A stretch of DNA of 64,000 nucleotides from Odontocerum albicorne (GCA_949825065.1 OX463859.1:11061606-11125605), one strand, 5' to 3'. Positions 1-9,567 are shown, counted from the first letter of the stretch. Translations and numbers: made by a program. The notes: generated from the sequence alone by a model not told the origin.

Positions 1-620
1 ATATATCAACCTACACTAATAATATGATGTGATGATGATGACAACTGGGATGAATAAAATTTTTTGTTGATTTGACCTCAATCTAATCATGACTTTTTCG
101 CTTTGAATTTTTATGAAGTTCTACAAGTAATATTCAGCTCTCATTCTGAAGCTAAAGACATAGCTTCAAAATTATTGCTTTCTTAACTAGATAATCAGCA
201 ATCTCATGTTGAAGACTTTCCAGAGTTCTTTTGATATTTATATTCTTTATACAAATATTACCAAATAAATCATTCAACTGGTACAAGTCCAATTTTCACA
301 TCGAGGATCAAATTCCTGTTATTAATTTAAACGACTCAGCTCTTTGATGACAAATTCGGTGACGACAGAACGAGACAAAAAATAATCCATAGTCACTTTA
401 TTTTTTCTAACGCCTCGCCTCCTTCGTTTGATAGAAAGAGACACACTGCTTTAGATTCCTAGAATCAGAGTTGACACTCATTTTTGCCGCCTTTTAAATC
501 GTTTTTTTTTTTAAATATTTGACAATTTTTTTTTCAAACTATTAACACTCTCAGTACCTAATAAAGGTATTAATTAGTATGTAATGAGTTGAAGAATTCT
601 GGTATTTGGGAAATATATAT
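1..620. other. Unassigned AT-rich stretch
   Basis: No gene or repeat family recognised. A short GATGAT run lies near base 30. Confidence 0.5.
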
Positions 621-624
621 TCTC

Positions 625-1092
625 AGAAGACGGAAAGGAGTATAAGATATGTTAAAAGACGAGCTGCAATAGGAAATAAAGTTAATGGGCTACTAAAAGA
701 CATATACCCAACCCAAGCATTATAATTATCCGCCAAAATAATTGTTAACAATAGCGAACATATATGGGAGTGAAACATGGATATAAAAAAAATGAGTTGA
801 GTGAATGCGATGGCAATGCGTTTATTGAAAAGAATGTGTGGCGTATTGATGTATAACATAATAAGAAATAACAGGACAAGCAGGAGTGGAAGTCGTGGTA
901 CAGGATGACAGAAAACAAATAGTTGGACCAAGTTACTAAAATTTTTAAAAGAGTAAATCTAAGTAGTAAGAGACACCGAAGGGACTGTACGAGCAGATGT
1001 AAAGATGTAGAGGAGGCGAAGAAATTAGGATAGAAAATTTAGTTGGTCTATCTTCTTTGCCTACTCTAGTAAGCAAATAGCGTGAAGATACG
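625..1092 (+). pseudogene. LINE-E reverse transcriptase C-terminus, broken
   Basis: Remnant of the C-terminal part of a non-LTR retrotransposon polyprotein. Reading + with frameshifts, a GNKVNGLLKDI block near 680-720 is followed by a degraded GSETW-like segment (about 770), then a SWTKLL.FLKE block near 925 and a final EEAKK-then-SAYPS-like block to about 1080. This order (GNKVNG, SETW, LDQ..ILKEG, EEA, AYP) recurs in all LINE-E copies of the window and is known from insect non-LTR elements. The catalytic palm domain is absent and several stops interrupt the frame, so it is a dead, 5'-truncated copy. The clade is unresolved; RTE/CR1-like is likely. Confidence 0.6.
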
Positions 1093-1104
1093 TAGAACGT
1101 AGTG

Positions 1105-1226
1105 ATCGAATGATAAAAAAAATAACTGCGAACAACTGGAAGCAATATGCCCAAGATAAAAACAAGTGGAGATACGGGTGGTCTACATTCAATACTGCAG
1201 TCAATTGGGCTAATGATGATAATGTA
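1105..1226 (+). pseudogene. LINE ORF2 C-terminal tail fragment
   Basis: A short + frame reads NNWKQYAQDKNKW, then GWSTFNTAVNWAN. It resembles the W...AQDR.KW...AY..QW ending seen at the C-terminus of many non-LTR polyproteins. Only about 35 codons remain. It lies directly after the LINE-E copy but belongs to a different ending type. Confidence 0.45.
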
Positions 1227-1229
1227 TAT

Positions 1230-1754
1230 AATTCACTGAATTATTTATAAACATAAAACTAAAAACTGTAAAATAAAATAAAATTTTAAAGCGTGAATAA
1301 TATACACGCGTATCAAATGTTTGTGACACTCGTTCGAATAGCTGCCTGCGAGCAGAACACAAATTGCACACAGACAAGTGACGGTCCTGTTTGTGAAAGA
1401 GAGAAAGACCGACAGTGTCATCCCGACTAGAAGTGTCCCATCCAGATAATGGAAAAGGAGGGGGGAGGGTCTCACCCGGGAACTAAACGATTCTCCCTGA
1501 CAAATGAGGATTGTAGGCGGGGTTGAGGGCGAGAGGGAACGTGGGGGAAGCTGATGAATGGGGATGTTAAACAGACATAATTATAATTTATGGCGTATTT
1601 TATTGGATAAATATAGAACACCCATAAATAGAGTACTATAAGGCAGGGAAACTACTAAAATATGGCTATTTTTGTACAAATTGTATTGGATTACACTTTG
1701 AATTACCAAATGTATATTGTAAAACAGTACAATTGCTATAATTGTTAGCATTTT
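1230..1754. other. Unassigned; contains a purine/G-rich patch
   Basis: No gene seen. Bases about 1455-1556 are unusually G-rich for this window, with several GGG runs. No open frame or repeat copy elsewhere explains it. Confidence 0.4.
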
Positions 1755-1759
1755 TTCCT

Positions 1760-2085
1760 TCTTCTTTTCATTCACCTTATCTCATCCATTTCGGCCACTT
1801 GAACTATCTTCCTCCATGTCTCTCTATCTAGACAGCCACTCGGGGATAGTTCGATCTCTTCAAGTCGTCTTCCTTTTTCTTATTAATGTCTTCTTGGGTC
1901 TCTTTTTGTGTCTATTTGGGAGTTTCCATGTGGCTATCTTCTGCGTAGACCTTTCGTTGCAAGTGCTCATACCAGAGTAGCCATGCTTCTTCTGCTTTAT
2001 CTACTATTGGCGCCACTCTGATTGTTCGGAAAATTTGTTCATTTCGGATATTATTCAATCCCGTGACCAACGTAGCGTACGCATA
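1760..2085 (-). pseudogene. RTE-like LINE C-terminal fragment
   Basis: On the minus strand, from about 2065, the frame reads IRNEQIFRTIRVAPIVDKAE, then WLLWYEHLQRKV. This matches the RNE.IR....VAPI.DK..E.RLRWYGHV.R block near the end of RTE-type polyproteins. Stops follow in the region that normally encodes the GRP..W segment. No RT palm or endonuclease is attached, so it is a degraded 5'-truncated copy. Confidence 0.6.
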
Positions 2086-2091
2086 CTCGTA
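2084..2091. other. TACTCGTA motif, first of 19
   Basis: Exact 8-mer. Exact copies (either strand) start at 2084, 6727, 9898, 11054, 11129, 21199, 23391, 34621, 37034, 37560, 39511, 46294, 50619, 51374, 51757, 51765, 51817, 61765 and 63404. Their role is discussed in the findings. Confidence 0.8.
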
Positions 2092-2125
2092 ACATAAAGC
2101 TTTTCCCTATCAAACTAAAAATATA

Positions 2126-2275
2126 ATAATCTTATAAATTGTAATTTGCTTTATCAAACACTTTATTCCATTTTTTGTAATGGTATAACCCTACCGGTTT
2201 TAAGGCTTTCACATAATCATGAGAGGAGTACAAACAAGACAAGTCTTGTTTGTACTCCCCTGATAATCTTATAAA
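2126..2275. mobile_element. PLE fold-back insertion with 13-bp target duplication
   Basis: Bases 2139-2262 are a 124-bp insertion made of two head-to-head pieces of the PLE pseudo-LTR. The left piece is minus-oriented (2139-2240) and the short right piece is plus-oriented. They meet in an inverted repeat with 15-bp arms at 2226-2240 and 2243-2257. The 13-mer ATAATCTTATAAA flanks the insertion at 2126-2138 and 2263-2275, a perfect target-site duplication. There is no coding sequence. The right piece stops inside the CTGA of the hammerhead-like core. Confidence 0.8.
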
Positions 2276-2389
2276 AGTTACCAAAAAAATAGAGGACAAA
2301 TGTTGATTTATCGATCGTTTATCATAAAGAATCGAATTGGAATTCCCTAGTGGAAGACGATTGTGTTTCCTATCATTTCCTGCCATTCG
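2276..2389. other. Unassigned
   Basis: Lies between the PLE insertion and the LINE-E palm remnant. It is probably decayed retroelement sequence, but no motif is readable. Confidence 0.35.
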
Positions 2390-2675
2390 ATATATTTTGT
2401 AACTCCTCCATTATCTGAGAAAATACTACTAATATATTAGGATTCCTCAACTTGCTCTTATCTTTATTGCTCACCCATTTCCTTTTCATTTTCCATCTTT
2501 CTATCACCGTGATTTTTATTTAGCAACAGGCATTCTCCAATCTCACTCTTCACATACCTCATATAATTTATTTATCAGACTCCGCAATTCATCCTCATTC
2601 TCCGCTAACACTATTGTGTCATTAAAATACACTCGTAGCAATCCGCACACATTCCCATTTGCAATAAATAATAAG
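2390..2675 (-). pseudogene. LINE reverse transcriptase palm remnant, probably LINE-E
   Basis: Minus-strand translation from about 2650 gives LLRVYFNDTIVLAENEDELR, which corresponds to the RT active-site block (A/F-x-DD with TVLLAE.EDEL after it). Both the first Asp and the preceding Ala are lost (FND in place of ADD). Further on, near 2420, it gives YISSIFSDNGGVTKYIEW, matching the YLGS....GG block that follows the RT palm and precedes GNKVNG in LINE-E. There are multiple frameshifts and stops. This is the only piece of the LINE-E catalytic core seen in the window. Confidence 0.6.
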
Positions 2676-2753
2676 TTTATTGATAGTAATACTGTAATAT
2701 TGAATACAGTATATAAATATAAAAACTGTAATTATTCAAATATAGTATGTTAA

Positions 2754-3298
2754 TAAAGGGTCTTTCAAATTGAGCGATTTTTTTAATTCTTGGATAAAAC
2801 ACAGATGGCGTCGCGAACTTGCCTGGGTCTTGTAACATTTGAGAAGTGTAATGTATGACATTCATAAAAATGGAGTCATATACAATACAACAACGCGTTC
2901 AAATTGATAATTATTTCATGTATTGTAATCTCCGGAAACGGAGATGTTAATTGACCACCAAGATCATTTGATCTGACACTGTTGGACTATTTTCTCTGGG
3001 GTTACGTGAAAAACCAGGTCTATAAAAATGACCCCCGATCAATTGCTGAGCTGAAGGATGAAATTATTCGCGTTATTGGTGAGTTAGAATCGCAATTATG
3101 CCAAAATGTCATCGAAAATTTTGACAAAAGAGTGGACATCTGTAGAGCTGCAAGAGGTGGACATTTGGCGGATATTGTTTTTTTGTGTTTAAATGTCATA
3201 CATTATAATTCAATGACAAATAAAAAGTTTTTGAAATCAAAGTAAATTGTGTGTTTTATTCAAGAATAAAAAAAACGCTCAATTTGAAAGACCCTTTA
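2754..3298 (+). mobile_element. Tc1/mariner-superfamily element, internally deleted
   Basis: The element is bounded by inverted repeats. AAGGGTCTTTCAAATTGAGC begins at 2756, and its reverse complement ends at 3296. Both are flanked by a TA dinucleotide (2754-2755 and 3297-3298), the target duplication of this superfamily. The repeats continue imperfectly for about 40 bp. Inside are the first 26 codons and roughly the last 100 codons of a DDE transposase. The middle, with the first two catalytic Asp residues, is missing. It is therefore non-autonomous, though the ends look well preserved. Confidence 0.85.
2870..3245 (+). pseudogene. DDE transposase remnant (N- and C-terminal pieces)
   Basis: A start at 2870 opens MESYTIQQRVQIDNYF, the helix-turn-helix beginning of insect Tc1/mariner-like transposases, and stops at 2950. 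From about 2955 the same strand reads DLTLLDYFLWGYVKNQVY and continues to a stop at 3243. It ends in a VIENFDKRVDICRAARGGH block typical of this family's C-terminus. The Asp of LLDYFLWG is expected to be the third catalytic residue. The piece carrying the first two catalytic Asp residues is deleted, so the product is inactive. Confidence 0.8.
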
Positions 3299-3304
3299 CA
3301 ATGA

Positions 3305-3432
3305 AAAATTAACTGACAGAGATACGTTATTAGAAGGTCTGAATTCATCTTAAAACACCTTCACAATTAAGATTCACCCCTACCAATAGGAGTGCGAGTC
3401 TAGAACGGCAGATGTTTTTCAGTCCACCATCT
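3305..3432 (+). repeat. Repeat D copy
   Basis: Shares with 29.4-30.8 kb and 34.1 kb the string ACCAATAGGAG.GCGAGTC and the flanking GAAGGTCTG and TTTTTCAG blocks. There is no coding potential and the class is unknown. Confidence 0.55.
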
Positions 3433-3454
3433 CGTATATGTAAATGTATGTATT

Positions 3455-3560
3455 ACAAGGTCTATGGACGTGACAGAAGCGAAAAATATGTGCCAGGATA
3501 GAATGAAACGAAATATCTGTTCTGTCTGCCTACCCCTACAAGGACATGGCATATAGGTGA
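3455..3560 (+). repeat. LINE-E 3' end fragment
   Basis: Contains the GCGAAA..ATGTG...AGGATAG..TCTGTCTGCCTACCC order that ends LINE-E copies. It is non-coding in its present state. Confidence 0.5.
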
Positions 3561-4364
3561 TGATAATGATGAAAAAACTAGGAACTTAAAGTGTGTTAGA
3601 TATGCAAGTCTTTAAAAAACTTATTTTCAAAATAAACAAAACAAATGCTAGGTCTTGATCAAATAAGTAAATACCTCCCATAAGGGTGACAATTAATTTA
3701 TGAAAAAAGACAAAATTCGTTAAAAGCGGAACCTTTTTTCTATTAACTGGCGTCTCCGAGCTTGTCTATACAAAATAAAGAGGCACTTAGCATGTTTGGG
3801 TCTGCGAACAGTAGCATGTCGTGTGTTATGATAACGGACAGGCAAGCAGGTAAAGTTTAGGCCAAACACAGAATCCCTTTTAAGTATTTACTCGGAAAAC
3901 AAGTTAGCAAAAAGTAAACTATAATATAAAAGCCAACAGCGTGGTGGCAAGCTTGCTCAAATATTTTATTACAATCTATGATTCTCAAAAGTTTTTTCAA
4001 TGAACAAGGTTTGAAATTTGAAAATATCTTAAACCTATTGAATACTTGCGATAAAAATATCCATAATAATGTCGAAAATTTCATTTACTGGTAGAAAAAA
4101 AAATACAGTACAAGATTTTTTTTTCAATAATGTTGGTTTCACAATATACAATCCAAACTAGATGCCACCGGAAGATTTAAGCTTGTCTTCTATGCTAATC
4201 ACAACCTTCCATTGGGCATCACCCTAGCGTAAAAAAATATATATATAACCGGGGGGCATCACAGATTTATTTCAACATACAATTTACAAAAAAACTTTAA
4301 AATATGAAATATGTAATATAAAAATGAGAGTAGCATAGTACAGGGTTCAAATCGTCCACTAGTA
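3561..4364. other. Unassigned AT-rich stretch
   Basis: No repeat copy or frame recognised. Simple A- and T-runs only. Confidence 0.4.
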
Positions 4365-4509
4365 GATTATTTTCTAAGAGTTCCAGTTTGATTTTCACAT
4401 AAATATTCTTGAATATGTTGTTTATAGTTAAGGCATTAACGTTGTGGAGGTTTAAAGACATTGTAATTTAATTTATTTTTAACAAACACTGTTTATTCCA
4501 CTTTATTAT

Positions 4510-4554
4510 GACGGTATAACCCTACCGGTTTCAAGGCTTTCACCTCATCTTCAG
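4510..4554 (-). ncRNA. Hammerhead-like motif in the PLE 3' pseudo-LTR
   Basis: Read on the minus strand it has CTGAAGA, a short stem-loop GAGG-TGAAAG-CCTT, GAAAC, a second stem (CGGTA/TACCG) with a GGGTTA loop, and a final GTC. These parts occur in hammerhead order, and hammerhead ribozymes are known in Penelope-like elements. The fit is not perfect: there is a U at the base of stem II and one extra C in stem III. Stem I was not found. Confidence 0.5.
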
Positions 4555-4606
4555 GGGAGCGTAAACAAGACTAAATGCTGTTCGGACTGGCACCGACATA
4601 GACACT

Positions 4607-5095
4607 TCAACGGTTGGAGGCGGGAGGGGTGAGGGGAAGGCTAGGTATAATTTCGGCCAGGAGCGGGGAGATTTTGGGGAAATAACTATTCAACAGATGC
4701 TCCGATCGGTATACTGACTTAGAAATTTCTAGGGCCTCTAATCTGTCCAATTTATTTCCGTTGCCACTAATATGTAAGAATTTGGCATCATCGATAGAAA
4801 AAGTATGATTCTCACGGTGACAATGATTAGCCATTTCAGAATAAATTAGAGGATTTGTTAAAGCAGATTGGTGTTCACGAAATCTCTTTTCAAAAGATCT
4901 TCCTGTCTTTCCTATATAGAAATTATCACAGTCAGCACATAAAAGTTTATACACACCGCTGTTGCTAAGTATTCCATTTTTGCCTTTCCCATTAAATAAG
5001 AGTTTCCGGAGATTAAAGTTAGTGTAAAAAGCTGGCTTTATGTGACTTGGAATATTTTTGGTTATTTCATTTGATATATTTTTTATAAATAACAT
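4607..5095 (-). CDS. GIY-YIG endonuclease domain of a Penelope-like element
   Basis: A 162-codon open frame, the longest in the window. It encodes the GIY-YIG nuclease that Penelope-like elements carry after their reverse transcriptase, believed to nick target DNA. Visible parts are GVY at residues 47-49, YIG at 60-62, the catalytic-type Arg in EKRFREH (about 71-73) and a Glu in RLEALEI (about 120-123). A zinc-binding set is formed by C53, C56, H91 and H97, as in this clade. The ATG lies only 3 bp inside the 5' pseudo-LTR boundary. Upstream there is no RT, so the frame is the surviving 3' part of a longer ORF. It has no internal stop, which suggests a fairly recent insertion. Whether the truncated protein is made is unknown. 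Confidence 0.85.
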   Translation of the reverse strand: MLFIKNISNEITKNIPSHIKPAFYTNFNLRKLLFNGKGKNGILSNSGVYKLLCADCDNFYIGKTGRSFEKRFREHQSALTNPLIYSEMANHCHRENHTFSIDDAKFLHISGNGNKLDRLEALEISKSVYRSEHLLNSYFPKISPLLAEIIPSLPLTPPASNR

Positions 5096-5115
5096 TTAGT
5101 CTTGTTTACGCTCCT

Positions 5116-5160
5116 CTGAAGATGAGGTGAAAGCCTTGAAACCGGTAGGGTTATACCGTC
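5116..5160 (+). ncRNA. Hammerhead-like motif in the inverted PLE pseudo-LTR
   Basis: Same motif order as at 4510-4554 but on the plus strand: CTGAAGA, GAGG/CCTT stem, GAAAC, CGGTA/TACCG stem, GTC. Confidence 0.5.
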
Positions 5161-5250
5161 ATAATAAAGTGAAATAAACAGTGTTTGTTAAAAATAAATT
5201 ACAATATTCTTGAACACCTTTCTGGTTGGTCTGAAGATATTTAAAATTTA

Positions 5251-5368
5251 CTGGAACCCAGATTAAAAAAATGGGGTTCGGGTCTGGTTTTCGCTTAGGG
5301 TCCATTAAAAACCATATTTCTGGTTGGCTAGAAAAGATTGCCAAGTGGCAATAAACTCGCCAGGTTAA
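5251..5368 (+). repeat. SINE-A, 5'-truncated copy
   Basis: Starts at the GGAACCCAGAT that follows the tRNA-like head. It contains GGGTCTGGTTTTCGCTTAGG, TTTCTGGTTGGCTAGAAAAG, ATTGCCAAGTGGCAATAA and CGCCAGG in family order. Confidence 0.75.
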
Positions 5369-5384
5369 ATAAAATAAAAAATTA

Positions 5385-5500
5385 AGAGTTCTTCAGTGAA
5401 AACTAGACTTTTTTTCCAATTGGATTCCAGCGGGAATCGAACTCTCAACCCTCGTGATGGGAGGCAAGTGTCTTACCAACTAGGCCACGGGGGTTGTCTG
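5385..5500 (-). repeat. SINE-A head region
   Basis: The minus-strand tRNA-like head shows a GGCCTAGTTGGTAAGAC A-box-like block and a GTTCGATTCCC B-box-like block, followed by GGAATCC. Confidence 0.75.
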
Positions 5501-5721
5501 TATGTAACATACATTGGCAAATGTGGCTCCGAGTATCGCATGCGAGTCTTCGTTGGGTTAAGTGCGGCTCCCAATGTCTCTTATAAAAATATAGATACTT
5601 TCTTTCCCAATTATACTTATATTTTCACAATTTTCCTTTCTAAATGTTTTAAGTGAAGTTTCATTCATGCACAAGATGCGCATGAATGAAACTGTCAAAG
5701 ACGCAAGTATTGGTATATACC

Positions 5722-5786
5722 TACTCGAGCCCGCAATCTCCGGGTCGGAAGAGAGGCATTATACCAACTAGGCTACGGGGGGCATC
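5722..5786 (-). repeat. SINE-A head fragment
   Basis: The reverse complement contains GCCTAGTTGGTATAATGCC, then CCGGAGATTGCGGG. The rest of the SINE is missing. Confidence 0.6.
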
Positions 5787-6224
5787 ATACCTAGGTATGT
5801 ATCTATAATTTTCATGAAAGTTAACGATTAAAAAAATAAAAACTACTCCAACGAATACACCAATAAAGCACAAAACAGTTTGGGAACTCCTCTTGTCTAT
5901 GGGTTAAGGGTCACCAGCGCTAGACGCTCCTCCCCCCATTGTTTATGCCACGCTCCAGAGAGCACGCCGCATTCGGCTGCTTAATGAATACACTGTCTTT
6001 TTATGGTCTATGCCATGCAAGAGGGCCCCCCACTCTAATAGCCCAAGCCGCTCCAATGGTGTCTACGCTACGTGGGAAATTAATTAAGACTGTTGAGAAT
6101 ACTAAAACGTTTTAGAAAAATAAGGAATATTGTTTTTAGTAATTATAGTTTATATTCTTAATAAAATAAATAATCAATAAAAAAAATGGAAGTGTACTGG
6201 TTTTTTATAAAGCACTACCTCACT
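5787..6224. other. Unassigned, with a GC-rich segment
   Basis: Bases about 5885-6090 are much richer in GC than the surroundings. They show loose internal repetition around CGCTCC...TATGCCACG and CGCTCC...TCTACGCTACG. No frame or known element was recognised. Confidence 0.4.
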
Positions 6225-6418
6225 TCCTCTTGGGTTCCAGCCCGAGAGTTACGGATTCGATTGCCGGTGGAACACAATTTTTTTATAAGGGTTCCAGTCT
6301 AGTTTACACTTACGATCTCGTTTATATTTCTGGTAAGTTGGAAAAGATTATTACCACATGATAATAAGCCCACTAAGTTGTATTGTAGTATACAAATAAA
6401 GCATTATAAAATACAGTA
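6225..6418 (+). repeat. SINE-A copy with decayed head
   Basis: GATTCGATTGCCGGTGGAAC is followed by CCAGTCTAG, TTTCTGGTAAGTTGGAAAAG and CACATGATAATAAGCCC. Confidence 0.7.
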
Positions 6419-6554
6419 CTTCAAGAGCCCCAGTTTTATTTTTATATAAGAAAGTCCATAGGCGCCACAAAAAACCTGTCCAAATTCAGGTATAATAATA
6501 ATTACTCGAATAACAATGAATATACGACTTGCATTTCATAATCAAATATCTCAA

Positions 6555-6640
6555 AAGTGCTGTGTGAATCGAACCCACATCCTCAGGATCGGAACATAGA
6601 TGTCTTACTAACTAGGCCATGGAGGTTGTCTGGAAAATAT
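6555..6640 (-). repeat. SINE-A head fragment
   Basis: The minus strand reads CCATGGCCTAGTTAGTAAGAC, then GTGGGTTCGATTCAC. Confidence 0.7.
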
Positions 6641-6844
6641 ACTTAAGGTTTGTACACGTTTATGTAACACTTTTTTTCTTTTATTAAAACTTCGAACTTG
6701 AAGCCATTCATATTTTATTTTCGACTTACTCGTAAAAGGTCAAATAAAATTTTCAATAGAAACGAGAATTTTTGTGTAGTCATATTTTCGTTGTATAAGT
6801 AAAGCCTTGAATTTTTATAGGCATATGCTAATTAATCTTTTCAA

Positions 6845-6985
6845 TCAGAAAGGAGTTTTAAATCAATCTTAAGTGAAAATCAGGCTGAAACCCTTTTTTT
6901 CAAGATCTGGGTACCAGTGGGAATGGAAACTGCAGCCCCTAGGCTGGAAGACGAGCGTCTTACCAACTACGTTACATAATTCATC
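6845..6985 (-). repeat. SINE-A 5' half
   Basis: The minus strand has a decayed A-box, GTTTCCATTCCC in place of the B-box, and the GGGTTTCAGCCTGATTTTCAC body block. Confidence 0.65.
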
Positions 6986-7149
6986 TCAAATGAAAGAACA
7001 AACGACTTTTGAGTGACTGCATCTTTGGCAGTATGTCGATGTTTCCAAAGCTTAAAACGCGTGTTTTTCACAAAATAGTTCACTTTTGATTCAATATGGT
7101 CAAAACACATTTTTTCCTAGTCGTTATTTTATTGGTTTATACGTTATAT

Positions 7150-7225
7150 AATTTATCTGATTGGTTGAAAGAAATTTTCAAATGGCTATATATTGTATAC
7201 AATAAAAGTGTAATACAATCAAACA
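7150..7225 (+). repeat. SINE-A 3' tail fragment
   Basis: TGATTGGTTGAAAGAAATT and TGTATACAATAAAAGTGTAA correspond to the last third of SINE-A. Confidence 0.55.
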
Positions 7226-8415
7226 GTAGAAACAATCCTTATTCCAAAATGCCACGTCACCGACTAAATAGAAATTAATTTGGAATACAAAATGGCGACA
7301 AGTTTTATTCAATTTATTTCCTAAATAAACTTTAAAGAGTGCCACACAATAATTGAAACAACCACGGTTGACTGCTCTTTATGGGGGTGAGACAAAGACA
7401 GCATTGTGCCATTACTCCCCATACAAAACGTTTAAGTTAAAAGGGGACAAATATAACTAATTCAGTTAAGCTTTTAACTGGAAGATATAAATAAAGTTTC
7501 AGAGTGTGTATTATTTTGTCCCTCTCTTAACTAAAGGAAATAACGAGGTGTGGAAAGGTGACAGAGAATTTCGCTCGTTTTATTTGCCTGTCACAGAAAG
7601 GGGAAATGGGGGAAATTGACAACAATTTAGAAGAGCTATTAAATGTACTATATAAGTGTTTTATGGGTAAATCTTGAATACAATACAAATTCGAGTGACT
7701 GAAGTAAATTTGAGTAGGGAAACAAATAGTTCGTTTTTCTCTAATTTCCTGTACACGGTCAGTTTAGTTTTTATTACACTTATTAAAAATTAAACGTAAG
7801 TATTTTATTTATTTATTAAAAAAAAAAACAAGTATTCATAATAATATGAGAGAGAAAAAAAAAACAATTTCAATTGGTCACACTAAATTATATGAGTAGG
7901 TTTGCCTGTCATTTTTCGTGACCTCAGTAAACCATTTGTTTGTATTTTACTGAGAACATATATATGTATAATATATTAAAACAATAAATTGAGACTTTTA
8001 ACCTATGGTTGACTTATATTTAATTCCTTCATCAAAAATCTTTTAAATTTGCTAATTAAGTTACGAAACTTAATAATGAATATGTGCCACGTGAGTTCAT
8101 CCTCAACGTTATGCATCAATTTGAAGACATTTACAATTTCACTAATAATTATTGTCCATACATTTATATAAACTTAAACTGTGTCTATATTGTTAACTTT
8201 ATGGGGTTGTAACATAGAATATGAAGACCAGAATATTAAATAAGCTGGAAGCAAATGAAATTATCGGAGAATGCGCAGAATTTCTTACTCCCATCGTATC
8301 TCAAATACCGAGGAACTGCGTCAATAAGGAGTAAAACAAGAATTTTATCATAAAATGTCTAAAAATGACCTATTTCAATCATGTTCTTATTATATAGAGA
8401 AGAAAAATACCAAAA
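7226..8415. other. Unassigned; short SINE-G scrap near 7905-7940
   Basis: No gene seen. The strings GTTTGCCTGTC and CCTCAGTAAACC near 7905-7940 resemble the SINE-G 3' region. The rest is simple AT-rich DNA. Confidence 0.4.
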
Positions 8416-8419
8416 TTGA

Positions 8420-8612
8420 GAGTAATGACGATTATTCTGACTTTTTATATGTCCTTCATTCAAAATATCTTATACTTGATCCAACCATACCGTCCATGGT
8501 CTTTTACCACGCCTTTCACTCACATTTCCACTGGATATTTGTTTTCTTAGTCTTTCTTCATTCACTCGTTCCACTTGCCCAAACCATCTCAGAGTGCTCG
8601 TCAGAGTGTATT
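8420..8612 (-). pseudogene. LINE-E C-terminal fragment
   Basis: Minus-strand reading gives ERVNEERLRKQISSGNVSER and WLDQV, then ILNEGHIKS. This matches the ERMNE.RLTKQIY...G, LDQV..ILKEG order of LINE-E. It is the 3' coding end only. Confidence 0.65.
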
Positions 8613-9224
8613 ATTACGTTTGTACATAAAAACAGTGGTTTATATTAGTTGTTTAAAAATATGTACTGAGCCTTATATAAATCAATCTAAATATTTCAAT
8701 AAAATATAAATAAGCAAAGCTTCTTAAAAATTTAATATCAAAATCTATTTTTAAGTCGAAACCACTTGCTATCATCATGTTTGAGTCCTTTCATCAGAAG
8801 TTAAATGAAAAATGACTGTTGCAGTTTGCCTTTCATATTTATCTCTTTTTTATGCAAATAACGAATGCCTCCGTGGTGCGTAAATCTATATTGTGCTGAG
8901 GTTTTTATTGACATATTTGTGCCCTTTCCAACTCTCGTCATCCATGACTCAAAGAGATGTGCAAATATTATATTTTTGTGATTTTCATGCAGCAGCGTAA
9001 CAATAAACCCTCCTTCTGACAGAAACGATTATTTTTTACATAAGCGCATACAATTGCGTCAACCTGGTTTGCTACATGTTTATGACACATTTTGATCGTT
9101 ATATGCCGTTGATAACAAAAAAACTGTTTAAAATACCATAAATCTAGGGTTTGATATTATATTATATTAATGAACAGTGTTCTCTCAAAAAAATATACGC
9201 AAATTACACTTTTCAAAAAAGAAT
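8613..9224. other. Unassigned AT-rich stretch
   Basis: Nothing recognised on either strand. Confidence 0.4.
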
Positions 9225-9412
9225 AATATATATGCCGGTGTTCTCCGATCATCTCACTTCGGTGTTCTATCGGATTCAGTATAGTATAACTGTGTGGCCG
9301 ATGAGTTTGCTGGTGTGTAACGGCTCACTCACTTAAAAAAGAGAAAAATAAGAGAAATAAACAAACTCGAGGCGAGGGGATCGAGCAACGACGATGATGA
9401 TGGACAAATAAG
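9225..9412 (+). repeat. SINE-B, 3' half
   Basis: Contains ATGCCGGTGTTCTCCGATCA, TATCGGATTCAGTA, GTGTGGCCGATGAGTTTGCT and the GAGGCGAGGGGATCGA...CGACGATGATG ending. The tRNA-like head is missing. Confidence 0.75.
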
Positions 9413-9567
9413 TACATGGCGACATTAAGTAAAGTGAGGAATTATATAAATCGCCATATCGTCGGACTAATACGTTAAAGTTTTCTGATGTTAAACTTGT
9501 AAATCACCAAGGCATATAATACAATATTGACGGGATTACATTAAAACAAGGATTAAACCCGGAATCT

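Larger units (their letters stand above)
4414..5202 (-). mobile_element. Penelope-like element, short but complete-ended
   Basis: A 789-bp element on the minus strand, bounded by a 12-bp target duplication (4402-4413, 5203-5214). At the 5' side (5098-5202) lies an inverted pseudo-LTR copy. The GIY-YIG frame follows, then the 3' pseudo-LTR (about 4584-4474), and a tail to 4414. Each pseudo-LTR holds a hammerhead-like motif. The reverse transcriptase domain that should precede GIY-YIG is absent, so this is a 5'-truncated copy. Inverted terminal pseudo-LTR pieces are typical of Penelope-like elements. Confidence 0.85.
4365..5245 (+). repeat. SINE-A split by a PLE
   Basis: The CCAGTTTGATTTTCACATAA block at 4383 and the ACACCTTTCTGGTTGG block at 5213 are adjacent in other SINE-A copies. 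Here they are separated by 789 bp of PLE. The 12-mer AATATTCTTGAA is repeated at 4402-4413 and 5203-5214. The SINE is older than the PLE insertion. Confidence 0.75.

Noticed and set aside
623..931. 102-codon minus-strand frame
   Set aside because: It lies opposite a LINE-E remnant whose motifs read on the plus strand.
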